Shown here: positions 37,120 through 48,819 of the stretch, piece after piece
How positions within the stretch are numbered: the stretch's first letter is position 1
Layout of the letters: each line of letters opens with the position of its first letter
From: Torreya grandis
Taxonomy: Eukaryota > Streptophyta > Pinopsida > Cupressales > Taxaceae
Reading direction: 5' to 3'
Length of the DNA: 64,000 nt
NCBI GenBank assembly: GCA_037957365.1
Contig: JARHVA010000638.1
Location: forward strand, 1,787,001 to 1,851,000
Program-made: the position numbers and the translations under genes
The notes under the pieces: generated by a model
Databases searched by the model: none
Told to the model about the DNA's origin: nothing
Seen by the model: the letters and a program-made list of their open reading frames with translations, nothing else

Positions 37120-40100
37120 ATCTTACCTTCAAGAATATGAAATTATTTTCTAACGGTGCAAGCCATGTGAAGGTGGAAGTTGATTTGGCACCACTAACCT
37201 AAAAAAATGTTAGTAAGTAATTAAAGATGAGATTTATGCACGTACTACTTACAAAATCATAGACATTTGATAAAATTGATTACATCTACATTTTACAAGT
37301 CAACATACCTACACATTTCAATCTAATGAACTAGTTGGATCTACTCTAATCTTGATAGTATCAAGAATAGCTTCATGGTCTGACTCGTGAATTTTCCATA
37401 GATTCTTGTTTCTTGACCTCTCATGACATTTTTATAATTAAATATTCATTGCAAGAACTAAATTTGAATAGTGTAGAATCTTCTTGTGAGTTTCAAAATC
37501 TTCAAAAAAACATACATTTGAATTTTTTATAGGATATCATCAAAGCCAAATTCCAGTGACTACCACAGATCTAGTGGGATAATCAATGTTTTCTCCATCT
37601 ATGATCGAGGAAGTTAATTTTTTATTTCCATCTACACACCAACATAAGTATTAATATGTTCCCTCTTCATTTTCCTCATCTACAATAAATACAAAAACAT
37701 GGATTGTATCATAAAAAAATTAATGACATTATGAAGATAGATTATGAGAATAAATAATACAAAAAGATTAGTCTTCTACCTGGTTGTACTGATTAGATAT
37801 ATGGTCAAAGTCATGTGATGATGTAATGTTTATAAGTTGCAATATTGGTGGAACCTAATATGTGTTGATTGGAATTATAAGTTTGGAACTCCAGTCATCC
37901 ACCCACTCTTTTGACTAACACTCATTCCAAATAAAGTCCATGCATGTAGAACAAAAGCATGCCAAGTGTCATGTATGAATAGTCCAAGAACCTACATTTG
38001 AGATACGAAATGAGTGGAACTCACTTAAACCTATTAGATTCATACAATCCTCATAGTTTAGCAAGTCTCTTTCCTCCATTAACCAAAAATGTCTATGAAT
38101 ATTAGAATTTGATTGAGCACCATGACATATGTTCTCATTACACCAGTCAACCACTATTTTTGCATCAATCAAATTAGCAACATTGACATATTTTAAACCC
38201 TCCCTTATAATGGATCTTTTTACACATGCTCCAACACCATCATGCTTGCCTTTTCCATGGCCAACCTCAGTGAAACTACAAATATATTCTACACCAGTGG
38301 TAACATGCATCCTGCTTAACCAATAAAACATCTGTGCATTCTTGAATTGTGATGTGCAACTATCTAACCAAATGTAATGTTATTTCAAAATAATGTTCCT
38401 CTGAGTTAACTGTCCATAGAACTTTTCAAAACAACCTTACACATACTTTATACAATGTGATCAATCATCACTGATATAGAAATGGTACTCACTTAATATT
38501 TATTGATCTTCCTCTATACTATTAGGTGCATGCATGAATGTTATATGCATGAATATGTAAATTTGTGTTAAGTTGTAATACTTTTATTGAAATTTCATTT
38601 GTGGTTTAAATGTGTAATTTTTAGCAAAGTCGACTACTAAAATAATAAAATCAAGTGGGAATGTGTCCTTGCTTAGCTTGAAATGTTCATCCAACCATTT
38701 AGCCCTATGTATGTGCCTTGCACACTCATAAACAATTTTCTCCATTAATTTGACCATAAATTTTGAAATAGGTATCTCTTTCATAACAAGATCACACCTT
38801 TTAGATTTTTTTCCATATTTTACTTGATAAGTCATAGATTTGTATTTGCTCAAACCAACTAATTCCTGTTCAATTACACTTATACACTCATGGATAATTT
38901 TTTTTAATTTTGTCAATCCACCATAAATGCTACAATTTCCATCCAAACATGCTTTCTTATAAAAGAACTACCCATCTGGTCTTTCATAAACAATATTTTA
39001 AATAAATTCCCTGGTTGATTTTGGCAAAACTTCTATGCCACACTCTTAAAAAATGTTGTTAGTATGAAAAGTACAATGAATATGGTGAAAAACATCATAG
39101 TGCATTGAAAATTCATTATGTTGCCTACAACAAGTGGTGCATGTGTGATTTATTTTTACGTAAAAAGGTTTGGCCATCTCCTGAAGTCTTTGACTAATAG
39201 TAATTTGTGGATGTTAATCCAAAAACTTAGAGTACAATTATGTCTAAGTCATATCCAAGAAATGTTTTGGATGGAGTTTATGATTATGAGAATCAACTCT
39301 TCTTTTTACTACATCTCTTGTATTGGGTGAAACTCTTGTATTATCTTTCCAAAATTGTGCAAGTAAGTCTTTTAAAGCATTGGCTATAGCCTTGTCCTTT
39401 CATGGAAGTCTACCATAGAATGCCTAGAGCTCTTTTGTATTGGGTTCATTAAGTATTTCACATATTGAAATTGATTTCATTAATGTTTTTCTATTTATAT
39501 CAAGTGTTTAACTTGTTTTTGAAATCAACCATTATTTCACTATTTTGGCACTTACTACACAAGTTGTCATTATACATCAGGTAGTATTACAATCTTTGTT
39601 GCATGATTTTGAGCCTAGAATATGATATGCATCATGTAGATTTTCAATAATTTCATCATTTTCATTATCCATTATATATGTTCTTAGTCTATAATGTATA
39701 AATTATAGGTCTCATCTTAACCAATTTCATCAACAAAACAAATAATTGACATCTTTGACAATCATACTCCAATCTATGAAAGAAACTATCCCAAATTTAT
39801 GGAGCCAATCTTCTTGAATGGAGGTCAAACATTTTGTTATGCATTGGTTTTAAAATATTTTCATAAACTTCAATTAAGTACTTATCTTTTCTATGTATAA
39901 TTCTTGAAGGTGTTGTTGTTGGTGGAATCCGTTTAGAGGGTGTTTCAAAATCATTATATGTTTCCATGAAATTTTCTTCATTGTTTGTTTCTTCATTATA
40001 TGTTTTAATGAAATTTTCTTCATTTTTAATTTCATCATTATTTGAGTCCATTAAATTTTTTTAATTGTTTGTGGGTAAAGTATCATGCATAGGCTCTTCA

Positions 40101-40421
40101 TCAACAAAATCAAAAACTTTAAACTTTGAAGGTGAATTTCTAACAATATCTCATTTTCTATTGTCAATTTCATCAAAATTCAATTAATTATTGTGAATTT
40201 CATCATGATTCAATTCATTATTGTAAATTTTATCATTATTCAATTGATTATTGTCAATTTACTCATTATCTAAGGCATTTGGCTCATCAGAGTTAGTGTT
40301 TGTACCTTGTCTGAAATGAAATGCTTGCATTCGTACCTCTTTTTTCTCTCAACTCTTCTAATTGCTCCGATGTTTTGTTATTCAACTTCTTCCTCTTTCC
40401 TAAAAATGAATTGGATCCCAT
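37120..40421 (-). pseudogene. Transposase-like gene 2 of element E1 (decayed, spliced)
   Basis: The minus strand encodes a recognisable but broken protein. The start at 40,421 gives MGSNSFLGKRKKLNN, a basic N-terminus. After a frameshift comes an Asn/Asp-rich region with 10-residue repeats (NNELNHDEIH, 40,280-40,150), then KPMHNKMFDLHSRRLAP (to 39,797). The core, 38,946-38,584, ends RAKWLDEHFKLSKD...ILVVDFAKNYTFKPQ; next come SEYHFYISDD and WLDSCTSQFKNAQ (about 38,350), then FTEVGHGKGKHDGVGACVKR (about 38,260). The Asp of VVDFAKNY and of WLDS and the HGKGKHDG block look like the acidic catalytic positions of a DDE transposase. I have seen this motif set in unnamed transposon proteins of plants and animals; assignment to a Sola-like superfamily is a guess. 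A donor CAG/GTAG at 37,780 and exon-like blocks at 37,679-37,545, about 37,500-37,320 and 37,205-37,124 suggest a spliced 3' end. Confidence 0.7.
40150..40285 (-). repeat. In-frame 30-bp repeats in the transposase N-terminal region
   Basis: Four or five 30-bp units encode ten-residue Asn/Asp-rich repeats (NNQLNNDKIY, NNELNHDEIH) on the minus strand. The unit length is a multiple of three, so copy-number change keeps the frame, though two units now carry stops. Confidence 0.7.
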
Positions 40422-40554
40422 TTTGACAAAATCAACCAAGAAAGTAATTCAAATGTGGGGTCCAAAAAAATTGCAACCAAGAAAGTACGTTGAGTATGCA
40501 GGGAATGTCTTTGGGGATAATAATATCAATTAGGGATACTAATAGCCATTGAAA

Positions 40555-40690
40555 AGTGAGTTTTTGTTTTTACTTTAAGGAATGCATACATGTTATAGGA
40601 ATGCGTACATGTTATAAAAATATATACGCGTTCCTATAACACATACACATTCCTTGAAGTATAGGTATATACTATAAGAATAAGCAAAAA
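40555..40690. repeat. E1 internal palindrome array upstream of gene 2
   Basis: At least four motifs of the E1 type follow each other: GGAATGCATACATGTTATA, GGAATGCGTACATGTTATA, ATATACGCGTTCCTATA, and AACACATACACATTCCTTG in inverted sense. They lie about 135 bases upstream of the gene 2 start, as the left array lies about 135 bases upstream of gene 1. This placement would suit autoregulation by the element's own protein, which is an inference. Confidence 0.65.
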
Positions 40691-40727
40691 GACTCATATT
40701 CAATGCATTTTTTATACTATAATACTA

Positions 40728-41060
40728 TAATATGATGCATAAATCTCTAATATGATGTAATAAGACTATCAAATGTTGTAATAATGCTATCATATCAAGT
40801 AATAAGGCTTAATATGATGTAATAAGACTATCATATGATGTAATAAGACTATCATACAATGAAATAAATCTCTAATATGATGAAATAAGGCTATCATATG
40901 ATGCAGTAAGGCTCAACATGATGCATAAACCCCTAATATGATGCATAAATCTCCAATACATGATGCAATAAGACTCTTGACAAGACTATGAAGCAATAAG
41001 ACTCTTGATAAGACTATGAAGCAATAAGACTAATGAATGATATAATAAGACTCAATATGT
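40728..41060. repeat. Tandem array of about 20-bp units (ATATGATGTAATAAGACTATC)
   Basis: Roughly 15 degenerate copies of a 17-23-base unit built on ATGATGTAATAAGACT and ATGATGCATAAATCTCTA follow the internal palindrome array. If E1 ended near 40,700, this array would occupy the place of its lost right terminus. Confidence 0.75.
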
Positions 41061-43089
41061 AAGATGAATTGAGCTAATTTTGCCCAAAATACCATCATAG
41101 GTCCTTACAAAACTAGGTGAATAACATGTTCACAAATTGACATTAATCACATTCATGAATTTATGCATTTATGATGAAATCAGAGAAGTTAGGGGTTGTG
41201 TTTGTTATAAAATTAGGATTTAGGGTTAGGGGTTTAGTGGAATGGGTTTGTACATGTGTATATGTCATGAAATTAGGGTTTAGGGGAATTGTACATGTTC
41301 AAGTGATAAAATTAGGGTTTACAATCAACATGTCACAAAATGTGACCTAATTTAGCCCTTTTAATCAAATTGTAGACTCCAATTTAGGTTCAATGGGTTG
41401 AAATTGGCCACATTTGTGTTTGTATTTGCATTTTTTATTAAATTAGGGTCAATTAAGCCATACATGTTGCATATATATTATACAATTGATTGGGCCATAA
41501 ATTTGGTTTAGGGGCTCAATTTTTCCCAAATCACATCCCTAATTGAACTAATCAACTAATTGGTTCAATTCATGATAGATAGAATCATAGTTAATTTTGT
41601 CCCAAATCATATATCATGATCTTTTAGTTATATCAAGAAGGGGTTAAAATTGGCCTCCCATGCCTCCTCGATTGAATTGCCCATATAATTGAACTTTGTT
41701 TTTCTACTTGTGTACCTCATACACCCAAAAGAGCTAAAGATATTAGAGATACAAGAAGTCCTAAAATTTTCAGAGTTGACAATGCCTTGGGAGGCCAAAT
41801 CCAATTACATATCACCACGTATAGCTCATGCTTTCTTGAAAGTGTCAGCACTATTAGAGGTGTCAGGTCCTAGAAGCATTAAAGAGCTCTATCAAATCCA
41901 TATGAGGCCTGATCCATTTAGATACATCACCACATGTGTATCTTGTACACACATATATTGTTGTTAGATATCTAGTTGTCACTTGTCCTAAAATCATTAG
42001 ATTTGTCAGAGCCTTAGGACACCTAATCCAATCAAAGGTTTCCACATGTGTAGGTCAAGTACACCTAGAGAAGTGTTAGAGTTTTCAGATATGCATATCT
42101 TTAATACTTATAAATGTTCCATCACTAAGCCAACCTATCCAACGAAGGTCTATTCACAAATTTATCATACATACATATAAGCCAATAATTTTTAAATATT
42201 GACATCAATCCAATCAACTCATTTCTAGTAAATAATTCACATGATGTCAGCCTTTGTCTTGCCATTACTATATGAAAATTATGATGTAGAGCCCTTTAAG
42301 GTCCCATATAATTTGAGCAAGCATCGAATGTTATCAGTTTTCTACATGTATGTATTCAAATTATTTATATCCCTCTACCTTGAATTACCTCTAGATCCCA
42401 AAGTCCATTCATATTAAATCATAAATGTAAGAGAGATTATAATTCAACAATAGATGAGCCTCAACCTCGAATCCCAAGTCAGATCAAGAATTTTGAGACA
42501 TGTACTACTTTCTTATAGTCCACATCATAAAGTTTAAGCTCATTACAATGAAATATGAACAAGACGGTTGAAGATATATGTATAAAATATATAATCTTGA
42601 AACCTTCAATGAGGGGGTGCACATTGGTATTCAATTATGATCAACCATATCTATTACATGAGTATTTCATCATCCACATGAATAATTATTGGGTCTCTAT
42701 GCTCAGCATCATGCTTGAGGGGAAGTAGGTCTCAGATTTAGGGGATATTATCACATGTTTAATGTATCTTGAATAAGCTCAACAGAGTTTGAGTTGGGGT
42801 AACTTATACATATGTCATAATTGTTCAATGCTAAGTCTATGCCATCCCTTAATGGTTTCAAAAAAAGTCCCTAGTGCATTTAGATATTTTTTAAGATATG
42901 CATTCATCACTACAAGCGCGACATCTTAAAACCACATCATTACTAATGGATACCTGTGACCATTTCAAGTTTATTGAGATCAGAACCACATTTTATATAA
43001 AATAAAATGCGTACCCAACTTGAGCAAAATATTTAAGAAAAACATGTACATACCTTATACCCATCATCCTACTTTCGTATCTTACCATC
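41061..43089. other. E1 internal sequence, largely unassigned
   Basis: A weakly repeated stretch at 41,750-42,070 has about three diverged copies of a roughly 105-bp unit (CCTAAAATTTTCAGAGTTG, then CCTTGGGAGGCC-AATCCAAT, then CACCACATGTGTA). A 92-codon open frame on the plus strand there is likely due to the repeat. Isolated TTTAGGGTTAGGG at 41,219-41,231 is a single occurrence, not a telomeric array. Confidence 0.4.
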
Positions 43090-43443
43090 TTAATTACATA
43101 GTAAGGTATAAAACTCTATAGTATTGATAAGCACCAAGTGTTGTCTAGCTTGTTTATGATATTGAAATTGTTTCATCCATGGCGAGGCTAGGACTAGTCC
43201 CATGTCAAAGACACACTCTTTATATGATGTGGGAATGGATGGAGTGGTTGATGGTTGTCCCATGTGTGATGGATGGGTAGATAAAGGAGGTGCATAGAAT
43301 GGAGGATTAACCATATTTTCACAAGAGATATTAATTTTAGGAAAAATTTGAATAATGTATTTGAATACAGTAGGGGAATCAAGTGAATAATTATAATAAT
43401 AGAAGACTCTTGTTAGAGTTTCAATTGGGACCTCAAAATGCAC
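43090..43443 (-). CDS. Unrecognised open frame inside E1
   Basis: A 117-codon open frame has a Pro/Ser/His-rich middle (FYAPPLSTHPSHMGQPSTTP) followed by SPWMKQFQYHKQARQHLVL. The composition is more protein-like than neighbouring frames, and just upstream of a possible start the sequence has an AG/GT-like boundary. I do not recognise a family. It could be an exon of a third E1 gene, or chance. No ribosomal or promoter signal can be assessed. Confidence 0.25.
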   Translation of the reverse strand: MHFEVPIETLTRVFYYYNYSLDSPTVFKYIIQIFPKINISCENMVNPPFYAPPLSTHPSHMGQPSTTPSIPTSYKECVFDMGLVLASPWMKQFQYHKQARQHLVLINTIEFYTLLCN

Positions 43444-43831
43444 CTATTGAATTAGATGCACTAAGTGACCTTGGAGGAAACTTAAGGGACTTTATTCAAC
43501 ACATTTTAGGAATGTTTTTGGGATAATCCAAGGAATGATTCATAGGTATTGTGCTCCATTAGATAGAATTATTGAAATAAATATCCAAGAGATACATTGT
43601 TACACTAAGGGCTCAATTCTTATTTCTACTTACACAAGATTATCTATACTACATAGGCCAATTCAATGGGTTTGCACTTAAATAAATTAGTTCAAAATTT
43701 ATAAATAAAGGGGTATGGTCAAAGATATCAAAGAAACAACAAAAGGGTAAGTTAGGATTTTAGACAAGTAGCATAATATCAATAAGAAACACATAATTTA
43801 AAGGCAAGTAAGATTTTAGGCAAGTAAGGTG

Positions 43832-44046
43832 GTAAGGTATATCCTTTCCCTACTAGGGGAAAGGTCCTAATAGTTATGCATGTTTCAATTATTGAACAAG
43901 GCTTTTGTTAACATGTGTTTTATTAACGAAACATATTAGTGTATATAACTATTGAAGTGCACCAGAAGCTAAACATGTAATATCTAATACTTGTTCAACA
44001 TTTATTTTATAAAATTAAAAGTAACCAATCACATCTTGACAAGTAA
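43832..44046. repeat. 215-bp duplication flanking the copia element, left copy
   Basis: It starts GTAAGGTATATCC and ends CTTGACAAGTAA. It is about 98 percent identical (five differences by eye) to 48,820-49,034 on the other side of the copia element. Confidence 0.9.
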
Positions 44047-44749
44047 CAATTGATTACTTGTGTATAAGCAACTAAACACGGAATTAAACCAGAAGTAATA
44101 AGTAACTAGAAATCAGAAACAACAAAGAATAGGAGATACGAGAAACAACCAATCTTGTATTAAACTCTTCCAGAAGGAAATACAATGAAGAAATCTCTTT
44201 CTCCTCACACCTCTTGGATGTACAGTAATTCTCCCTCAAGAGTTCTCTCTCTCAATCAATTACAATCACAATCAACTCAATACTGAGTTGTTGTTCCCTC
44301 CAGTGACAATCAACCCAATTGTTGTTGTTGCCTACCTCTCCCGCAGATCTTCTTGATCTTGCACCTTGCAAATCTTCTTGATCTTACACCTTGTAGATCT
44401 AATTGATCTTGCTCACATTACAATACAACCCTATGGGTCTCTTAAATAGAACCCAAAGCAAATAATAATTAGAAATGCAGACTCAAGAATAAAATTAGTC
44501 TTTACATGCAAACTAACTATTCTCCTAAAATTAGAATAGTTCTAGAAACATACAGGTGACCGATGTCGGTTCCTGTCTGATCGATGTCGGCCGACCATAA
44601 CCAATGCCAGTTACTGTGTAGCTAAAGATAACTGATGTCGGTCGACCCCTAACTGATTTTGGTTGGCTCTGACCGATGTTGATTAGTGTGTAACCCAACA
44701 ACCTCCACATTTGCACATTTAGTGAAGCTTTTAGCTCCACAACTCAACA
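44047..44749 (-). repeat. Copia 3' LTR (left copy on plus strand)
   Basis: It matches 48,163-48,819 and in element sense begins TGTTGAGTTGTGGAGC. Its outer 21 bases, TGTTAGGACCTCCTCAGAGTA on the other copy, are missing here. It has one extra CTTCTTGATCTTGCACCTTG unit and an extra copy of a GATGTCGGTTCC-type unit compared with the right LTR. Both LTRs carry several GACCGATGTCGG words. Confidence 0.92.
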
Positions 44750-44762
44750 ATCTCCCACTTGG
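44750..44762 (-). other. Copia polypurine tract
   Basis: In element sense CCAAGTGGGAGAT directly precedes the 3' LTR, the typical plus-strand primer of copia elements. Confidence 0.85.
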
Positions 44763-44837
44763 AGATAAACAGCTGCACCTGTGCCTATACAACAACATCC
44801 TCTAATTTGTTTATGGCTTGTTTCTCCATCTTCAAGT

Positions 44838-47800
44838 TCAATCTTGAAGACCAACAAAAGTTGAATGGAGATTCAACTTCTCCTTTATCACCAGCTTTGT
44901 TAGCATATCAGTAGGGTTCTTTTCCTTATGGATCTTTTCTAGCTTCAACTGACCATCCTCCAATACCTGTCTAATGAAGTGGTACGTAAGTTGTATATGT
45001 TTGGTTCTTGAATGAAAAGCTGAATTCTTTACCAAATGAATTGCACTTTGACTATCACTATACAATCTATAAATCTCTTGCTCCTTTCCCAACTCTTCCA
45101 TGAATTGTTTCATCTATATCATTTCTTTGCTAGCCTCTATGACTGCAATGTATTCTACCTCTGTAGTAGACAGGGAAACAACCTTCTACAACTTTGAAAT
45201 CCATCTAACCGCCATTCCACCAATAGTGAACACATATCTTGTGGTGCTTCTCCTGTCATCCAAGTCACCTGCCATATCCGAATCTACATACCCATGTAGA
45301 GAAGTGTTTGACCCTCCATAGCATAAATGCCTACTGCTGGTCCCTCTCAGATATTTGAGAATCCATTGAAGTGCTTTCCAGTGCTCTTTTCTTGGATTGG
45401 CATAAACTTGCTGACAACTCCCACTGGTTGGGCAATATCAGGTCTAGTACATACCATGTATGCAACTTCATCATGTGATTTAGGACATTGTTCTTTGCTT
45501 AACTTGAACTGTCCAACCATAGGTGTGCTTACCAGTTTTGCATCTTGCAAATTGGACCTCTCCAACACCTTATTCACATAATCCTCTTGAGACAAAATCA
45601 ACCTGTGATTTTCGCTGTCTCTAGAAATACTCATGCCAAGGATTTTCGCTCCTAAATCCTTCATGGCAAATGTTTGAGCTAATTTTACCTTAAGCTTAGT
45701 AATATCCTATATGTGTGAACTTGCAATAAGCATATCATCTACATACACACAATGGTCAGATTGACATTTACTAAAGCCATGCTTTGTCATAAACCTATCA
45801 AATCTCAAATACCATTGTCTTAGAGCTTGCTTAAGACCATATAACCTGGCCTTATGTCTCACTTGTCCATTCTCTCCTTTAACCTGTGAACCCATTTGTT
45901 TTTTAGTGCTTTCTTTCCAGCTGGCAACTCAACCAAATCCCACGTATGGTTCTCTTCTAAGGAATTAATTTCCTCATTCATGCCATGCTCCCACTGTTTC
46001 CTGGATTCTACCTGCATTGCCTCATCAAAACTTTTTGGTTCTCCACCATCAGTGAGAAACAAGTAGTATAGAGATGGGGAATAATAAATAGGAGGTTTAC
46101 TTACCCTTTCAGACCTCCTTATGGGCGTTTGAGACTCATTTACAGCTTGCTATCTGCCTAAATTTCCTGACAGTGACCGATCCCGGTCATCTCTCAGTCT
46201 GCACCAGACCGATGTCATTTCCATCTGACCGACTTGACCAACATCGATTGCCATATGACCGACATCAGTTTACACCTACCTGACATCACTGACTTTGGTC
46301 TTCACCTGACTGACGTTGGTTTGTGCTTGATCGACGTCGGTCTCTGCCTGATCGATGTCAGTGTCTGTGTTTTCCTGTGAGTGATGATTTTTACCTATGA
46401 GCTCATTTTGGATCATAACCTCATCCAAATCAAGATTGCCCTGCTCAGAATTATTTATCCTCTTGAGCTGATCATTGTACATCACCTTCTCATTGAAAAC
46501 CAAGGCTTTCCATTTCTTAAATGTGTTAAAAACATCAGATTTTCTCTTTATGCAATAAACCCATACCTTTCTTGTAGCATCATCAATGAAAGAAACATAA
46601 TAATGTGATCCTCCAATAGAAGCTCCCTAAGCTGGTCCCCACACATCTGTGTGAACAAGCTCTAACTTGTGCTCCTTCTTTGTTGACCCAGTTTTGAGAA
46701 ATCTCACTTTCTTCTATTTCCCAAAAATACAATGCTCACAAAAATCTAGATCTATCAAATTTGAAAGCTTACCTTTTGACTTAAGAATATCCATTCCCTT
46801 CTCACTCATGTGACCAAGCCTACAGTGCCACATCTTTGCATCTACATCTGAAGTAGATAAAACAGAAGGAGAATCAGTAATACAAGTAGATAGATAAAGT
46901 GTACCTACTTTCTTACCTCTAGCTAATACAAGTGCACCCTTGGAAACTTTCCAAGATTCAGCTGTGAGAGTTACTGTGCAACCCTCATCACCCAAATTTC
47001 CTGCAGAAATCAGATTCCTCTTCAAGATGGGTACATGCATGACATCTTTCAACACCCATGTGTTGCCATTCTACAATTTCAGCTGCACTTTTCTTTTGCC
47101 AACAATTTGACAAGGCTCACCATCCCCTAAATAAAATTTTCCAAAGTCTCCATGGACATAATCATTGAAAAACTCTCTATTTGGGGTTGCATGGAAAGAA
47201 GCACCAGAATCTAAAACCCATGATTCTACCTGACTATCCAAAGAAAATATAAGAGCATCCTATGCAACAATACCTGCATCATTTGCTTCTTTATTACCTT
47301 CATGCTGATCTTCTTTCAACCAACAATCTTTCTTTGCATGTCCTTTCTTTCCACAATTCTAGCAGGTTATTCTTCCATTTCTGGATTTGGATCTACTTCC
47401 CATCTTTGACCTTGATTTCCCTTGCTTGCCCTTCTCTCTTTGCCATCCCCTACTTTTAACACTTAAAGCATTACCTAATGTTTCTCCTGTGCTTTTCTTG
47501 CAAATTTCTTCATTCAAGATTACACTAACAACATCATCAACTTTTAAGATATTTGAAGTAGATGCAGTATTACTAACTGCCATTACCAAGCTATCCCAAC
47601 TTTTAGGTAAAGAGCATAAGATTAAGAGAGCATTAATTTCATCATAAAAAACTATTTTGACTAAATTTAACTGATTTACTAATCCATGGAAATCACTAAG
47701 ATGACTATATACAGATCCACCTTCCTACATTTGCAAATTAAATAATTGCTTCATAAGATATACCTTATTCAAAGCTGAGGGTTTTTCATATAAATTTGCC

Positions 47801-48063
47801 ATAGTATGCATTAACTCTACCGTTGTCTTTTCCTGTGATAAGTTGGAAATTACAGATGATGCCAGGCTCAACCTTATAGATCCAAGAGCCTTTATATTAA
47901 GAACATTCCATTCTTCATCTTGCATATCTGTGGGCTTACTTGAAACCCCACCCAATGGTAAGTACATATCTTTTTGATATAGATAATCTTCTATCTGCAT
48001 CCTCCATAATTGATAATTCTTGCCATTGAATTTCTCCATTCTTAGTTTACTTTCTTCTGCCAT
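44838..48063 (-). pseudogene. Copia gag-pol polyprotein (pseudogene with internal deletions)
   Basis: The start at 48,063 gives MAEESKLRMEKFNGKNY and YLYQKDMYLPLGG (gag). The zinc knuckle NCGKKGHAKKDCW (about 47,360-47,320) has a stop in place of its second residue. Protease DSGASFHAT is at about 47,211-47,185, pre-integrase WHCRLGHMSEKGMDIL and DFCEHCIFGK at 46,870-46,714, and integrase LVHTDVWGPA and SFIDDATRKVWVY at about 46,660-46,560. Then FKKWKALV runs directly into FNEKVMYNDQL, skipping the rest of the catalytic core and C-terminal domain. Reverse transcriptase starts at 46,062 (SLEENHTWDLVELP), is frameshifted, and jumps from HKARL to YGLKQALRQWY and from HCVY to VDDMLIASS. RNase H (45,113-44,838) keeps YSDSQSAIHL and RTKHIQLTYHFI, ending near DMLTKLV. 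The family function is copying RNA into DNA in cytoplasmic particles; this copy is inactive. Confidence 0.9.
46150..46400 (-). repeat. GACCGATGTCGG-type repeats inside copia pol
   Basis: Between integrase and reverse transcriptase about ten imperfect copies of GACCGATGTCGGT with short spacers occur. In the open part they encode TDIDQAETDVDQAQTNVSQV, an acidic seven-residue repeat. The same DNA word recurs in both LTRs of this element. Confidence 0.8.
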
Positions 48064-48127
48064 TGATTTACTCCCACTCAAACAGAAACCCTTGTGAGTG
48101 ACTTCTGTAATCAACAAACACTAACAC

Positions 48128-48139
48128 GCTCTGATACCA
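48128..48139 (-). other. Copia primer binding site (tRNA-iMet type)
   Basis: In element sense TGGTATCAGAGC begins two bases after the 5' LTR. This is the standard initiator-methionine-tRNA primer site of plant copia elements. Confidence 0.93.
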
Positions 48140-48141
48140 CT

Positions 48142-48819
48142 TGTTAGGACCTCCTCAGAGTACAATTTATTACTTTTGTATAAGCAACTAAACATGGAAT
48201 TAAACCAAAATCAATAAGTAACTAGAAATCAGAAACAACAAAGAATACGAGATATGAGAAACAACCAATCTTGTATTAAACTCTTCCAGAAGGAAATACA
48301 ATGAAGAAATCTCTTTCTCCTCACACCTCTTGGATGTACAGTAATTCTCCCTCAAGATTTTTCTCTCTCAATCAATTACAATCACAATCAACTCAATACT
48401 GAGTTGTTGTTCCCTCCAGTGACAATCAACCCAATTGTTGTTGTTGCCTACCTCTCCTGCATATCTTCTTGATCTTGCACCTTGCAGATCTAATTGATCT
48501 TGCTCACATTACAATACAGCCCCATGGGTCTCTTAAATAGAACCCAAAGCAAACAATAATTAGAAACACGAACTCAAGACTAAAATTAGTCTTTACATGC
48601 AAACTAACTGTTCTCCTAAAATTAGAATAGTTCTGGAAACACACAGGTGACCGATGTCGGCCGACCATAACCGATGCCAGTTACTGTGTAGCAAAAGATA
48701 ACCGATGTTGGTCGACCCCTAACCGATGTCGGTTGGCTCTGACCGATGTCGGTTACTGTGTAACCCAGCAACCTCCACATTTGCACATTCAGTGAAGCTT
48801 TTAGCTCCACAACTCAACA
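48142..48819 (-). repeat. Copia 5' LTR (right copy on plus strand)
   Basis: Complete LTR of 678 bp. On the plus strand it begins TGTTAGGACC and ends AACTCAACA, so it has the TG...CA ends in element sense. It contains the element promoter region, but no TATA box was assigned with confidence. Confidence 0.93.

Larger units (their letters stand above)
44047..48819 (-). mobile_element. Ty1/copia LTR retrotransposon, defective, nested in E1
   Basis: The element lies on the minus strand with two LTRs, a tRNA-iMet-type primer site and a polypurine tract in the correct places, and gag, protease, integrase, reverse transcriptase and RNase H in copia order. It is about 4.8 kb, shorter than usual copia elements because several internal segments are deleted. 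Stops and frameshifts add to this, so it cannot be autonomous. The LTRs have clearly diverged through small deletions and substitutions, so the insertion is not recent. The lineage within copia was not assigned. Confidence 0.93.

Noticed and set aside
35117..37140. Many overlapping open frames of 60-87 codons on both strands
   Set aside because: They recur with the 557-bp satellite period and on opposite strands, so they are repeat by-products.
41215..41300. TTTAGGGTTAGGG, the plant telomere word
   Set aside because: Only isolated occurrences with other sequence between them, so not an interstitial telomere.
45100..45581. Plus-strand open frames of 73 and 84 codons
   Set aside because: They are antisense to the copia RNase H and reverse transcriptase region.
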